A stretch of 46,727 bases of DNA from contig NZ_FOQE01000016.1 of the NCBI RefSeq assembly GCF_900113675.1, forward strand, positions 1,161-47,887, written 5' to 3'. The stretch's first letter is position 1; each line of letters begins with the position of its first letter. The translations under genes and the position numbers were made by a program. This DNA comes from Pisciglobus halotolerans (GTDB lineage Bacteria > Bacillota > Bacilli > Lactobacillales > Carnobacteriaceae). Under the pieces are notes generated by a model. That model was not told the DNA's origin. It ran no database searches and saw only the letters and a list, made by a program, of their open reading frames with translations. This document shows positions 1-8,554 of the stretch, piece after piece.

Positions 1-225
1 AGTATGTGATAAAGGCTAGTTTATTGCACACTCGGCAGGCTAAATGAGTTCGAGTATATGATAAAGCTCTGTTTATCGCACACTCAGTAGGCCAAATGGG
101 TTTGAGTATGTGATAAAGGACTGTTTATAGCACACTCGGCAGGCTAAAAGGGTTTGAGTATGTGATAAAGGACTGTTTATCGCACACTCGACGATTAAAG
201 CAGCTTGAGTAGGTGCTAAAAAACT
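1..225. repeat. 52-bp tandem hairpin repeat, family A
   Basis: Four consecutive units start at 1, 53, 105 and 157 with a 52-bp period, and a decayed fifth starts at 208. Each unit carries one imperfect dyad: GAGTATGTGATAAA, a 6-base loop, then TTTATCGCACACTC, followed by a less conserved linker containing GGCAGGCTAAA. The array runs off the left edge, so its true length is unknown. It ends about 35 bp before the LURP-one gene. There are no unique spacers between units. I do not recognise the family. Confidence 0.85.
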
Positions 226-260
226 GTCAACGTATCAAATCTTTTAAAGGGAGAAAAAAG

Positions 261-749
261 ATGGAACTTTTTATTAAGCAAAAAGTATTTTCGTGGAAAG
301 ATCATTTTTCGGTAAAGGATCGTCAAGGTAGGGATTGTTATCTAGTTGAGGGAAAACTTTTTTCATGGGGAAAAAAGTTGCACGTTTTTGATCAGAGCGG
401 GAAAGAAGTATTGTATATCGAGCAGCGTTTATGGAAATGGCTGCCGACATATGTTTTGTTTATCGAAGGAAAAGAAGCAGCAGTTGTGAAGCAAGAGTTT
501 AGTTTCTTCAAACCTCGCTATACCATCGAAGGACCGAATTGGCGGATGGAAGGTTCATTTGGCGCCCATCAGTATCAAATCATGGAAAGCGGAAAAGTCA
601 TTGCAGATATTTCGAAGGAATGGTTTACGTGGGGAGATAGTTATGCTTTAAGGATCAATGACGAAGCCCATGCATTATTGGCGTTGGGCATCATCATTGT
701 GATCGATTGTGTGATCGCCAGTCAGCAGGCTGCTAGCAGCGGATCTTAA
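261..749 (+). CDS. LURP-one-related (YxjI-like) protein
   Basis: This 162-residue protein has the beta-strand-rich make-up of the LURP-one-related/tubby-like C-terminal fold: repeated short strands with aromatic-glycine turns such as LFSWGKKLHVF and EWFTWGDSYAL. A hydrophobic C-terminal helix (ALLALGIIIVIDCVIA) closes the fold. An upstream in-frame ATG at 213 exists, but the start at 261 is preceded by AAAGGGA at proper distance and fits the family length of about 160. The molecular function of bacterial members is not established. It stands alone, next to the 52-bp repeat array and convergent with the broken TSUP gene. Confidence 0.8.
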   Translation: MELFIKQKVFSWKDHFSVKDRQGRDCYLVEGKLFSWGKKLHVFDQSGKEVLYIEQRLWKWLPTYVLFIEGKEAAVVKQEFSFFKPRYTIEGPNWRMEGSFGAHQYQIMESGKVIADISKEWFTWGDSYALRINDEAHALLALGIIIVIDCVIASQQAASSGS

Positions 750-758
750 TAGGGGAAA

Positions 759-1508
759 TCAAATAAAATCGATCCATAGGAAAATGCCAAGCAGGATAAC
801 TAAAATGAACACATAACGTTCAAATTTTTGGCTGGGGATTCGGTTATATAAGAAGTTGCCGAGCAAAATCGCCAGTATGATGGCCGGCAGAGAAAAGCCG
901 TATAGCACAAAGAGTTCTTTAGACCAGAATCCGCCTAGAAAGTGTCCGAAAATAATCATCAAGCTGGAGACTAGAAAATGAGCCTGCAAAGTTCCGCGGA
1001 AAATGGCGGGGTCCCATTAGCGCATTGTGCCATAAACGACGATCGGAATGCCATTCATGTTATAAGCGCTCCCCAACATCCCGGATGCAAAACCAAAAGG
1101 CAGCGAACTGGATGGCTTTTGCAGCTTTTTGCCGACCTTGGTTTGGATCAACTTAGGATTGTTCAACGAATACGTACCATACAGAATGAGGAAAACACTT
1201 AAAATCGAAGTGGTCCATATTTTGGGAGCAAATTTGACGAGCAGCAGGCCAATGGGAATGCCAGCCAAGGTAGCTAACGAAAGCTGCAGCAAAACAGGTC
1301 GATCTACATTTTTCCAACCAGAAAGAACGGTCAAGATAGCGACTGTACAACCGACAAGACCAATCAGCGAGACAGAAGTGGAAAAACTGAGCGGCGGCAG
1401 TGCCAGCAACGGCATACTGACAACAGAATCGCCAAAGCCAAAAACGGCACGCATCAGCGAACCTAAAAATACTACACTGGCAACCAGTAAAATAAGGGTG
1501 AAATTCAT
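759..1508 (-). pseudogene. TSUP (TauE/SafE) membrane exporter, interrupted by in-frame TAA
   Basis: Read from the ATG at 1508 (AAGGAG 9 bases upstream) this encodes a full-length TSUP-family permease of about 249 codons. The N-terminal glycine-rich half contains GSLMRAVFGFGDSVVSMPLL, and the second half holds the repeat-2 motif YNMNGIPIVVYGTMR. Codon 164 (1017-1019) is TAA, and the same frame continues straight on with WDPAIFRGTLQAHFLVSS, which is the expected family sequence after that point. No frameshift is present, so one base change explains the break. Family members export small sulfur-containing or organic anions; the substrate here is unknown. It may be a pseudogene, a read-through case or a sequencing error. 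Confidence 0.85.
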
Positions 1509-1595
1509 GAGTGTCAACTCCTTTTTTCGATAGAGTAAGAAAAAGTAACCAATCTCTGTCATATCAAAAATAATGGATTCTAGTATCTTCATCGC

Positions 1596-1624
1596 TTGCT
1601 GAAAAGATAAAAAAAGACTATCGT
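1596..1624 (+). promoter_or_regulatory. Probable sigma-A promoter of the YdhF-like reductase
   Basis: TTGCTG at 1596-1601 and TATCGT at 1619-1624 are separated by 17 bp. They sit about 43 bp upstream of the ATG at 1667. The match is moderate. Confidence 0.45.
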
Positions 1625-1666
1625 ATAAATAAGTGAAATGGCTATACCATAAGGAGGAACCATACA

Positions 1667-2581
1667 ATGAACAAAATCAATTTAGGCAACAGCGGTCTTT
1701 TGGCTTCTGAGATCGGTTTGGGCTGCATGAGAATGAATGCTCTTTCAAAAAAAGAAGCTCAGACAATGATCGAAACAGCTATTGACCATGATATTAATTT
1801 TTTTGATCACGCCGACATATATGGCGATGGACAATCAGAAGAAATTTTTGCAGAAGCTTTAAAGCAAACAACTACTCAACGTGAAGAAGTGTTGTTGCAA
1901 TCCAAATGTGGTATCGTCAAAAGCAAAATGTACGACTTTTCTAAACAGCATATTTTGGAATCGGTCGAAGGGAGTTTGCAACGTTTACAAACGGATTACT
2001 TAGACGTTTTGCTGCTGCATCGTCCAGATCCATTGATGGAACCAGAAGAAGTAGCGGAAGCTTTTGCGAACCTGCATCGTTCAGGAAAAGTCCGCAACTT
2101 TGGAGTCAGTAATTTTTATCCTTACCAAGTTGAACTGATCCAAGAAGCATTGCCGCAAAAACTAATCGTCAATCAGCTTCAATATGGACTCAAGCATACA
2201 GGCATGATTGACTTTGGCGTTCATGTCAATATGAAAGACGAACGCAGTCTCAACCATGACGGTGGTGTATTGGAATATTCTCGATTGAAGCAAATGACAA
2301 TTCAAGCTTGGTCACCTTATCAATCCAGTGAAGGCGTCATGATGGACAATCCGAAATTCCCTGAATTGAATGCCAAAATGAAACAACTGGCAGAAGAAAA
2401 AGGCGTGACACCGATGGCAATTGCTTCCGCTTGGATTTTGCGTCACCCTGCAAAGATCCAAGTCATTGCTGGAACAATGAATCCAGAACGTTTAGAAAAA
2501 ATTGCAGCAGTTTCAAAAGTAAACTTAAGCCGCGAAGAATGGTACGCCCTTTACTTAGCTGCAGGAAACGATTTGCCTTAA
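1667..2581 (+). CDS. Aldo/keto reductase, YdhF-like
   Basis: The 304-residue protein is an NAD(P)H-dependent aldo/keto reductase with the (beta/alpha)8 fold. The catalytic tetrad is visible: D47 and Y52 in FFDHADIYGDGQSEE, K80 in LLQSKCGI and H118 in LLLHRPDP. The GVSNF motif and the C-terminal cofactor stretch IQVIAGTMNPERL follow the YdhF subgroup. The start has a strong AAGGAGGA ribosome site. It is followed closely by another reductase of a different AKR subgroup, but the gap of about 90 bp and the separate ribosome site leave co-transcription uncertain. The physiological substrate cannot be inferred. Confidence 0.9.
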   Translation: MNKINLGNSGLLASEIGLGCMRMNALSKKEAQTMIETAIDHDINFFDHADIYGDGQSEEIFAEALKQTTTQREEVLLQSKCGIVKSKMYDFSKQHILESVEGSLQRLQTDYLDVLLLHRPDPLMEPEEVAEAFANLHRSGKVRNFGVSNFYPYQVELIQEALPQKLIVNQLQYGLKHTGMIDFGVHVNMKDERSLNHDGGVLEYSRLKQMTIQAWSPYQSSEGVMMDNPKFPELNAKMKQLAEEKGVTPMAIASAWILRHPAKIQVIAGTMNPERLEKIAAVSKVNLSREEWYALYLAAGNDLP

Positions 2582-2674
2582 AAAGCTACAGCTCAAACGG
2601 CCAAATATATTGACAGCCAAGCTAATGAATGGGTTAAAATAGAAAGCAGCTTAATATGAAAGAGGATGATAGAT

Positions 2675-3508
2675 GTGAAAAACGCAAATGTAACCGTCAC
2701 TTTGACGAATGGGACGGAAATGCCGATCTTAGGCTATGGTACTTGGCAAAATACGGATCCTAAAGAATGTATAGATGGCGTAGAAGCCGCTTTAAAAGCC
2801 GGTTATCGTCATATCGATACCGCGCAAATGTATGGGAATGAACAGTTGGTAGGCGAAGGAATCCGAAACAGCCATGTAGCACGTGAAGAGATCTTTTTGA
2901 CAAGCAAATTGGACAACATAAACCACGGCTATGAAAAAGCGAAACAAACCATTGAAGAATCATTAGAAAGATTGGGTGTTGACTATCTTGACTTGTTCTT
3001 GATTCATTGGCCGGTCGTTGAAGGGCATGAAGAAGACTGGAAACAAGACAATATTGAAACATGGCGCGCCTTAGAGGAAGCTTATGAAGCCGGCAAATTA
3101 AAAGCAATCGGCTTGAGCAACTTTAAAGTAGAACATTTGGAAAACTTGCTGCCAAACTGCCGTATCAAACCGATGGTCAATCAAATCCGTCTGCATCCAG
3201 GCGTTTTGCAAGAAGAAACAGTCGCCATGAGCCGCGAAAACGGTATGGTTGTTGAAGCTTGGTCGCCATTGTCTCCGATTCCGCAAATGAAAGAAAACGA
3301 AGCAGTGATCAAAATGACTGACAAATACAATAAAACGATCGCACAGTTGTTACTAAGATACTGCATCCAGAAACAGTTCGTTCCGCTAACAAAATCTGTC
3401 CACAAAGATCGTATCATCGAGAACTATGATATCTTTGACTTCGAGATCGATGAAGAGGACATGCATTACTTCGACCAGTTCGAAATGGAAGGCGACATTT
3501 TTATGTAG
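2675..3508 (+). CDS. Aldo/keto reductase (AKR5-like), paralog 1
   Basis: This is a 277-residue reductase of the 2,5-diketo-gluconate reductase/YvgN type. The tetrad is D48 and Y53 (HIDTAQMY), K78 (LTSKLD) and H111 (LIHWP). The in-frame ATG at 2666 abuts the AGAGG ribosome site with no spacing. The GTG at 2675 lies 9 bases after AAAGAGG and is preferred. The protein is strongly similar to the product of 9561-10412 on the far side of the nan locus, including the shared blocks DNIETWRALE and NCRIKPMVNQIRLHPGVLQEE. It probably reduces small aldehydes or ketones; the substrate is unknown. Confidence 0.88.
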   Translation: MKNANVTVTLTNGTEMPILGYGTWQNTDPKECIDGVEAALKAGYRHIDTAQMYGNEQLVGEGIRNSHVAREEIFLTSKLDNINHGYEKAKQTIEESLERLGVDYLDLFLIHWPVVEGHEEDWKQDNIETWRALEEAYEAGKLKAIGLSNFKVEHLENLLPNCRIKPMVNQIRLHPGVLQEETVAMSRENGMVVEAWSPLSPIPQMKENEAVIKMTDKYNKTIAQLLLRYCIQKQFVPLTKSVHKDRIIENYDIFDFEIDEEDMHYFDQFEMEGDIFM

Positions 3509-3517
3509 CTAAAGTAG

Positions 3518-3561
3518 AATTAGCAAAAAAACCATCTATAAAGATGGTTTTTTTGCTAATT
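3518..3561. terminator. Bidirectional intrinsic terminator
   Basis: A 20-bp perfect stem reads AATTAGCAAAAAAACCATCT, loop ATAA, then its complement ending in TTTTTTTGCTAATT. A- and T-runs within the stem can serve both strands. It lies between the convergent reductase and nanK. Confidence 0.85.
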
Positions 3562-3600
3562 TAATAGGAATAATCGAAATGGGTGTCTATTTCTTTTTTA

Positions 3601-4494
3601 TTATACAGATGGGTGTTTTTCTTTGAAGTGGTAAAGAGCACCTATCATTCCGGCTGTATTTCCAAGATCAGCACAACGGATACTTTTTGGCATTAGACGT
3701 TCAGAAACAATGCTATTTTTCATCTTGTCATTAATCTTATTTTCAAGATACTCTTTTTGTGCAGCAATTCCGCCGCCAATGACGATCATATCAGGAGCAA
3801 TCAGATAAGCAATAGTGAGTAAACCTTGATTCAGTGATGCAATCAATTCATCAATTGCACGAGCAGCATCAGCATCACCAGCTTTTGCTTTTTTAAAAAT
3901 GATCTTTCCATTTAATTCCTCAACTGGAAAACTACTCATTTGGCTGTAATTGCGAACAAGTGCTGTGGTAGAAGCTTCGTCTTGAAAGGTATGGCCACTT
4001 GACAAAGGTAAGTAGCCTATCTCGCCGGCAGAGTGAGTAGAGCCTTTCCAAACTTTGCCATCTAATATGATAGCTCCTCCTACGCCTGTACCAACTGTCA
4101 CGCAAACAAGAGAACGGCTACCTTTGCCGGCTCCTTTCCAAAATTCACCGAGGGCAGCGCAATTGACATCGTTTTCAACTTCGCAAGGGACAGCTGCTGT
4201 TTCTTCTATCCATTGTTTAATCGGAGTGTTGGTATATCCGGGAATGGTCGGACCTGCAAAAACAACAGTTCCTTTTTCAGCATCCACCACACCCGCGGTT
4301 GATACAGCGACTCCTGCAATGTCATGATTTCTTTTCATTTCGATAATGATTTGATCAACAGCATCTATGATGTGGTTGTCTGTTTCAGTTTTTGGGGTCG
4401 GTATTTCATATGTAATAGTCAAAGGAACCCCTGAAGAATCAAAAAGACTATATTTAATGGCAGTCCCGCCTATATCTAATGCTAAAATACTCAT
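3601..4494 (-). CDS. nanK: ROK-family N-acetylmannosamine kinase
   Basis: This 297-residue ROK kinase likely phosphorylates ManNAc released by sialate lyase, feeding the NanE epimerase. The N-terminal phosphate loop LALDIGGTAIK, the catalytic Asp in CEVENDVNCAALGEF, and the second ATP motif VTVGTGVGGAIILDG are present. After HSAGEIGY the protein lacks the Cys-rich CxCGxxGC zinc motif found in many ROK kinases and reads LPLSSGHTFQDEAS instead. A GTG at 4500 lies only 3 bases from AAGGAG, so the ATG at 4494 (9-base spacing) is the better start. It follows the rpiR gene and is last in that unit. The substrate is inferred from context. Confidence 0.85.
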   Translation of the reverse strand: MSILALDIGGTAIKYSLFDSSGVPLTITYEIPTPKTETDNHIIDAVDQIIIEMKRNHDIAGVAVSTAGVVDAEKGTVVFAGPTIPGYTNTPIKQWIEETAAVPCEVENDVNCAALGEFWKGAGKGSRSLVCVTVGTGVGGAIILDGKVWKGSTHSAGEIGYLPLSSGHTFQDEASTTALVRNYSQMSSFPVEELNGKIIFKKAKAGDADAARAIDELIASLNQGLLTIAYLIAPDMIVIGGGIAAQKEYLENKINDKMKNSIVSERLMPKSIRCADLGNTAGMIGALYHFKEKHPSV

Positions 4495-4527
4495 TGTCAC
4501 TCACTCCTTGTTTATTAGAATGTAGAT

Positions 4528-5352
4528 TTAATCTTCTTTTTCTTGTAATGCTTCAAATGTGTCTTGCCACATCTCTTGCCGGTCTTGTCGATTTGTTTCC
4601 ATAAAAAAAGCATAAATGATATCAATGATGATAAGAATAGGCAATTGCGGAGAAATAATATTTCCTTTGCTTAAATTATCTTTTAAGGCAAAAAGCTGGA
4701 TTTCATCACAGTAATCTAAAATTTTATTCGTTTGATTTGCGGTAAATAAAATCGTTTTGGCTCCTCTTTTTTTTGCCGCTTTCAAGCCGTTTAACACTTC
4801 TTCTGTTTGTCCACTAATGGACAGTCCAATTACCAAGCAGTCTTCATCAAGGATAACTTGATTCATTCGCATGATGTGATTGTCCGTGATGGCTTCACAA
4901 ACCAGTCCGATTCGCATAAAGCGAAACTTCATTTCATTCGCAACGGATCCGGAACTGCCTTTTCCATAGATATAAACTCTGTTTTGAGATAGTAGCAGCT
5001 GAGTGATTCGAATGATTTTTTCTTCTTCAATAATGGAATACGTTTTATTTAAAATTTCTTGATAATTATCGATAACATTGGTCATGAGATTGGAAGAAAG
5101 CGGCTGAGGATTGGTCAAAGATTCTTGATACAAATAAATAAATTCACGATAGCCGGAAAAACCACATTTTTTAGCAAAGCGTGTCAATGATGCTTCTGAA
5201 ACGTATAATATTGTAGAGATGTTTTTAGAAGAAAAATCAGTTAACGGATCATGATATTCAATAAAGTATTGAGCTATTTTTTGTTCCAATGGAGTCAATT
5301 GATTAACCATCGATTCAATGTACGGAACGATGCTTTTTTTATAGTCTTTCAC
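4528..5352 (-). CDS. RpiR/MurR-family transcriptional regulator of the sialic-acid locus
   Basis: This protein of about 274 residues has an N-terminal RpiR helix-turn-helix (TILYVSEASLTRFAKKCGFSG) and a C-terminal SIS sugar-phosphate-binding domain with VYIYGKGSSGSVANE and IGLSISGQTEEVLNGL. An ATG at 5385 has no ribosome site and sits inside the operator. The GTG at 5352 has AAAGGAG at 9 bases and is chosen. Its position beside nanK and the nan genes suggests it senses a sialate-derived sugar phosphate, like the RpiR-type NanR of streptococci and staphylococci. A 14-bp inverted repeat around its promoter suggests autoregulation. Confidence 0.85.
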   Translation of the reverse strand: MKDYKKSIVPYIESMVNQLTPLEQKIAQYFIEYHDPLTDFSSKNISTILYVSEASLTRFAKKCGFSGYREFIYLYQESLTNPQPLSSNLMTNVIDNYQEILNKTYSIIEEEKIIRITQLLLSQNRVYIYGKGSSGSVANEMKFRFMRIGLVCEAITDNHIMRMNQVILDEDCLVIGLSISGQTEEVLNGLKAAKKRGAKTILFTANQTNKILDYCDEIQLFALKDNLSKGNIISPQLPILIIIDIIYAFFMETNRQDRQEMWQDTFEALQEKED

Positions 5353-5379
5353 GTTAATATTCTCCTTTGTAGAAGTTCT

Positions 5380-5428
5380 TTCCATTAGTTTAGCACGAAG
5401 AGCTACTCATTGTACTAAACTAATGGAA
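5380..5428. promoter_or_regulatory. 14-bp inverted repeat, candidate RpiR operator
   Basis: TTCCATTAGTTTAG at 5380-5393 is repeated as its exact complement at 5415-5428 with a 21-bp spacer. The upstream arm fills the -35/-10 spacer of the rpiR promoter and the other arm lies just past the expected transcription start. This geometry suits autorepression. Confidence 0.7.
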
Positions 5429-5437
5429 TTGATGCAA
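5409..5437 (-). promoter_or_regulatory. Promoter of rpiR-nanK
   Basis: On the minus strand TTGCAT (5432-5437) and TACAAT (5409-5414) are 17 bp apart, about 57 bp upstream of the GTG start of the regulator. Confidence 0.65.
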
Positions 5438-5440
5438 TAA

Positions 5441-5475
5441 AGAGAGTAGAGACAAAGCAAATAGCCTTGTCTCTA
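5441..5475 (-). terminator. Terminator of the nanE-nanA-transporter-nanQ unit
   Basis: On the minus strand TAGAGACAAGGC, loop TATTT, then GCTTTGTCTCTA form a 12-bp stem with one wobble. It is followed by the pyrimidine-rich CTCTCTTTATT. It separates nanQ from the rpiR promoter. Confidence 0.65.
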
Positions 5476-5524
5476 TCTAATAGCTTTTTATTTTATTGTG
5501 CATTTTCCGACAGATTAGAAAGAG

Positions 5525-5971
5525 TCAGAGTTTAACTTTAAAAACGCCTTTTTTGATTGTCGCTTTTTGCTCTATCTTGATTCCCGTTTTGTGGGTATCT
5601 TCAGGATAGAAGACCAAAAGTTGATTTGGAGACAAATCGATTGTATTTGTTTTAATACCAGTGATTTCTAAGTAATCATCTTTTTCATGGTATTCGCCAA
5701 TTTTCATTGATTCGATAAAGCTATGATAGATTCGTTCCGTTCCAGTAGCAACCACGTGAATATCTAAATAGGCTTTATGGGATTCCCAAATACGTTGTTC
5801 TTCGTTTGTTGTTTCATATTCAATGACGTTAACAAAAAAGTCATCGCCTTCTATAGAATGTGTTCCTTTTTCCATTGTTGCTAGATCATGTTCATTTAAA
5901 TAGTCTATTACTTTTCTCTGAGCTTTTGTTACATTCTCGTTTAATTGGGACGTTATACTTATTAATTCCAT
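5525..5971 (-). CDS. nanQ: YhcH/YjgK/YiaL (NanQ-type) sialic-acid anomerase
   Basis: The 148-residue protein is a DUF386/cupin-like YhcH family member. Typical motifs are WESHKAYLDIHVVATGTERI, with metal-binding His and Glu candidates, and LLVFYPEDTHKTGI followed by KGVFKV at the C terminus. E. coli YhcH (NanQ) speeds opening and anomer conversion of N-acetylneuraminate so that the lyase gets its substrate. The gene follows the transporter by about 20 bp in the nan operon, which supports that role here. Its ribosome site is AAAGGAGAAAAGAA. Confidence 0.87.
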   Translation of the reverse strand: MELISITSQLNENVTKAQRKVIDYLNEHDLATMEKGTHSIEGDDFFVNVIEYETTNEEQRIWESHKAYLDIHVVATGTERIYHSFIESMKIGEYHEKDDYLEITGIKTNTIDLSPNQLLVFYPEDTHKTGIKIEQKATIKKGVFKVKL

Positions 5972-5992
5972 TTCTTCTTTTCTCCTTTAAGC

Positions 5993-7531
5993 TTAATGAA
6001 TGGGAGTAGTAGGATCTGCTTTAATTTCTGGAATATCCATAATCGTTGTAAATTTCGGTGCTGCTTTTTTCACTGGAACCAAGAGAGAAACAATGTAACC
6101 AACAACTAAAGAAACAGAAATTGAAATCAGTGAATAGGACCATAGACTGACAGCTTCTGATGGAAGACCATATTTAATGTAGATCATCACAAGTGAAGAA
6201 GAGATCAAAGCAGCATAAGCGCCATACTTATTTCCTTTTTTTGTGAAGATTCCTAAAGCAAATGTTCCGCCTAATACACCAAGAACAAGTCCCATAAACC
6301 CATTAAAGAACTCATAAGCAGATTGGATATTAGAATGAGCCATAACAATAGAAATCACGATAGCAAAAATGCCTACTCCTAAAGAGATGGAACGAGCTAG
6401 AGTTGTTTTAGCTTTATCATCCATATTCTTAGTGAGAACTTCTTGTACATCTAATGTCCAAGAAGTAGCAACAGAGTTTAAACCAGTTGAAAGAGTAGAT
6501 TGTGATGCAGCATAGATAGCAGCTAATAGGACACCAGTCATCCCTACCGGAAGACGATAAGCAATAAAGTAGGCATAGATCTGATCTTGGGGAACAGCTG
6601 CGCCAGCATCACCTGGATTTTGCACCTTATAATATAAATAAAGTCCTGTTCCAATCAAGTAAAAAGCAGTTGCAATAAAGATTGACAGCACACCATTGGT
6701 AAACATCATTTTGTTTAATTGTTTGGTATCTGTAGTTGTGGTGAATCGCTGTACGATATCTTGCGAAGAGACATAAGAAGAACATGTATTTAAACCTGCT
6801 CCGATAACCATCATAATAACAGAAGTTTTTAAGATGTTTGGATCAAAAATAACATCGTCAGGGCCTAAAAACTTGTTATTTCCAAGAGCACTGAAGATTT
6901 CTCCGAACCCACCATTGATATCCTTAGCCAGGAAGAATAAAGAAAGCGTTACGCCAATTAATAAAACTACTCCTTGAATAAAGTCTGTCCATAAAACAGA
7001 TTTTATTCCACCAGTTTAAGAATAAATAATAGCAATAACACCCATAACAATTATTAAAACGTTTACACTTATACCAGTAAGCGTTGACAATGCAATGGAA
7101 GGTAGATACATAATAATTGACATTCTTCCTAATTGGAAAATGATAAACAGTAAAGCACCAATAACACGTAATCCTTTTGAGTCAAAACGACGTTCTAAGT
7201 AATCATAGGCAGTATCAATATCTAGTTTAGCATAAATCGGTAAAAAGAAACGGATAGCGATTGGAATTGCAATGACCATTCCTAGTTGTGCAAACCATAA
7301 AATCCAACTTCCTGCAAAAGAATTTCCAGCTAAAGTTAAGAAGGAAATGGGGCTGAGCAATGTAGCAAAGATAGAAACAGATGTAACATACCATGGAATC
7401 GTACCGTCGCCTTTAAAAAACTCTTTTCCTTCCATATCTTTTTTGGAGAATAGCAAACCTGCAAATAACACTGCAAGCAAGTACACAACTAAAATAACAA
7501 AGTCAATTGTTGTAAAACCCGTTTTTCCCAT
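5993..7531 (-). pseudogene. SSS-family sialic-acid transporter, interrupted by in-frame TAA
   Basis: From the ATG at 7531 the gene spans 513 codons, the usual length of a sodium:solute symporter (about 13 membrane helices). It opens with FTTIDFVILVVYLLAVLFAG and contains FATLLSPISFLTLAGNSF. Codon 172 (7016-7018) is TAA: the frame reads IIYS, stop, TGGIKSVLWTDFIQG. The family normally has one residue plus LGGIKAVxWTD here, so a single substitution has replaced one sense codon (a Tyr codon is one base away). The rest, including NTCSSYVSSQDIVQRF, is intact. Position between nanA and nanQ argues for sialate uptake. It is either a broken transporter, read-through or an error. Confidence 0.87.
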
Positions 7532-7560
7532 AGGGGGAGCTCCTCTCTATATATATCATT

Positions 7561-7605
7561 AAAAATAAGATAAGATCTTGCCTCTTAGAACAAGAGGCAG
7601 ATCTT
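7561..7605 (-). terminator. Intercistronic terminator between nanA and the transporter
   Basis: On the minus strand AAGATCTGCCTCTTG, a short loop, then AAGAGGCAAGATCTT form a long stem with one bulge. It is followed by ATCTTATTTTT. It starts about 10 bases after the nanA stop codon. It ends about 30 bases before the transporter ATG, so it could attenuate expression of the transporter and nanQ relative to nanE-nanA. Confidence 0.65.
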
Positions 7606-7614
7606 TCTAAAGTT

Positions 7615-8517
7615 TTATTCTTTCACGTTTTTTAAATAAGCATCATATATTTCTTTTGAACGGTTGATTTGTTCTTGTGTGGCAGAAGCCATCGGTTTTC
7701 TTGATAAAAATGCCCCCTCATTGCATCCTTGTAATTTCAATAATTGCTTAATGGTCGGATAAAGCCCGTTATCGAGAATTGCTTCGATTAAGTCATTGGT
7801 TTCATTTTGAACAGCAAGAGCTTCTTGGATTTTGCCAGCTTGAGCTAATTCAAAAATCTTACGGCTGCGCAATCCATTAACATTGTAAGTTGAACCAATT
7901 GCTCCATCTACATTATTGATAACAGCCGGTAAAAGCATTTCATCAAAGCCAGAGAAGATTAAATGGTCAGGGCAAGCTTTCCGCAAACGTTCTAACAAGA
8001 AAAAGTCCGCTGCTGTAAATTTAACACCAATAATTTTTTCATTTTCAAATAATTCTTTAAATTGAGAGACACCAATCTCAACACCTGTAAGAGCGGGAAT
8101 GGAATAAACAATCAAACGATTGTCTACTTTTTCGACTAAGTCGAAGTAATAGTTTTTCACTTCTTCAAAACTAAATTTATAATAGAAAGGAGTAACTGCT
8201 GAAATAGCATCATAACCTAGTTCTGTAGCATATTGTCCTAGTTCAATCGCTTCATACAAATTTGTACCGCCGACTTGTGCAATTAAAATTACTTCGTCTT
8301 TCGCTTCATCTTTAGCGATATCAAAAATTTGTTTTTTGGTTTCTTTTTCAAGCATAAAGTTTTCTCCTGAAGAACCGCCGACATATAGTCCATCTATTTT
8401 CATTTTTTCAATATTATGACGAATGATTTGTCGCAATCCTTTTTCATTTACCGTGCCATCTTCATTGAAGGGAACTAATAAAGCTGAAATCAATCCTTTT
8501 AAATCTTCGTTTGCCAT
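7615..8517 (-). CDS. nanA: N-acetylneuraminate lyase
   Basis: The 300-residue class I aldolase of the DHDPS/NAL superfamily splits N-acetylneuraminate into ManNAc and pyruvate. GGSSGENF (47-54) binds the pyruvate carboxylate. Y138 in VYSIPALTG is the proton relay, and K166 in GVKFTAAD is the Schiff-base lysine. Length and motifs are canonical for NanA and not DapA. AAAGGAG lies upstream of the ATG. It is second in the operon after nanE, ahead of an intercistronic terminator. Confidence 0.95.
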   Translation of the reverse strand: MANEDLKGLISALLVPFNEDGTVNEKGLRQIIRHNIEKMKIDGLYVGGSSGENFMLEKETKKQIFDIAKDEAKDEVILIAQVGGTNLYEAIELGQYATELGYDAISAVTPFYYKFSFEEVKNYYFDLVEKVDNRLIVYSIPALTGVEIGVSQFKELFENEKIIGVKFTAADFFLLERLRKACPDHLIFSGFDEMLLPAVINNVDGAIGSTYNVNGLRSRKIFELAQAGKIQEALAVQNETNDLIEAILDNGLYPTIKQLLKLQGCNEGAFLSRKPMASATQEQINRSKEIYDAYLKNVKE

Positions 8518-8554
8518 GTTGATTATCTCCTTTAATATTTTTTATAATTAATTG

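Noticed and set aside
978-1533. Plus-strand open frames overlapping the TSUP gene
   Set aside because: They lack ribosome sites and family features; the minus-strand frame has clear TSUP motifs.
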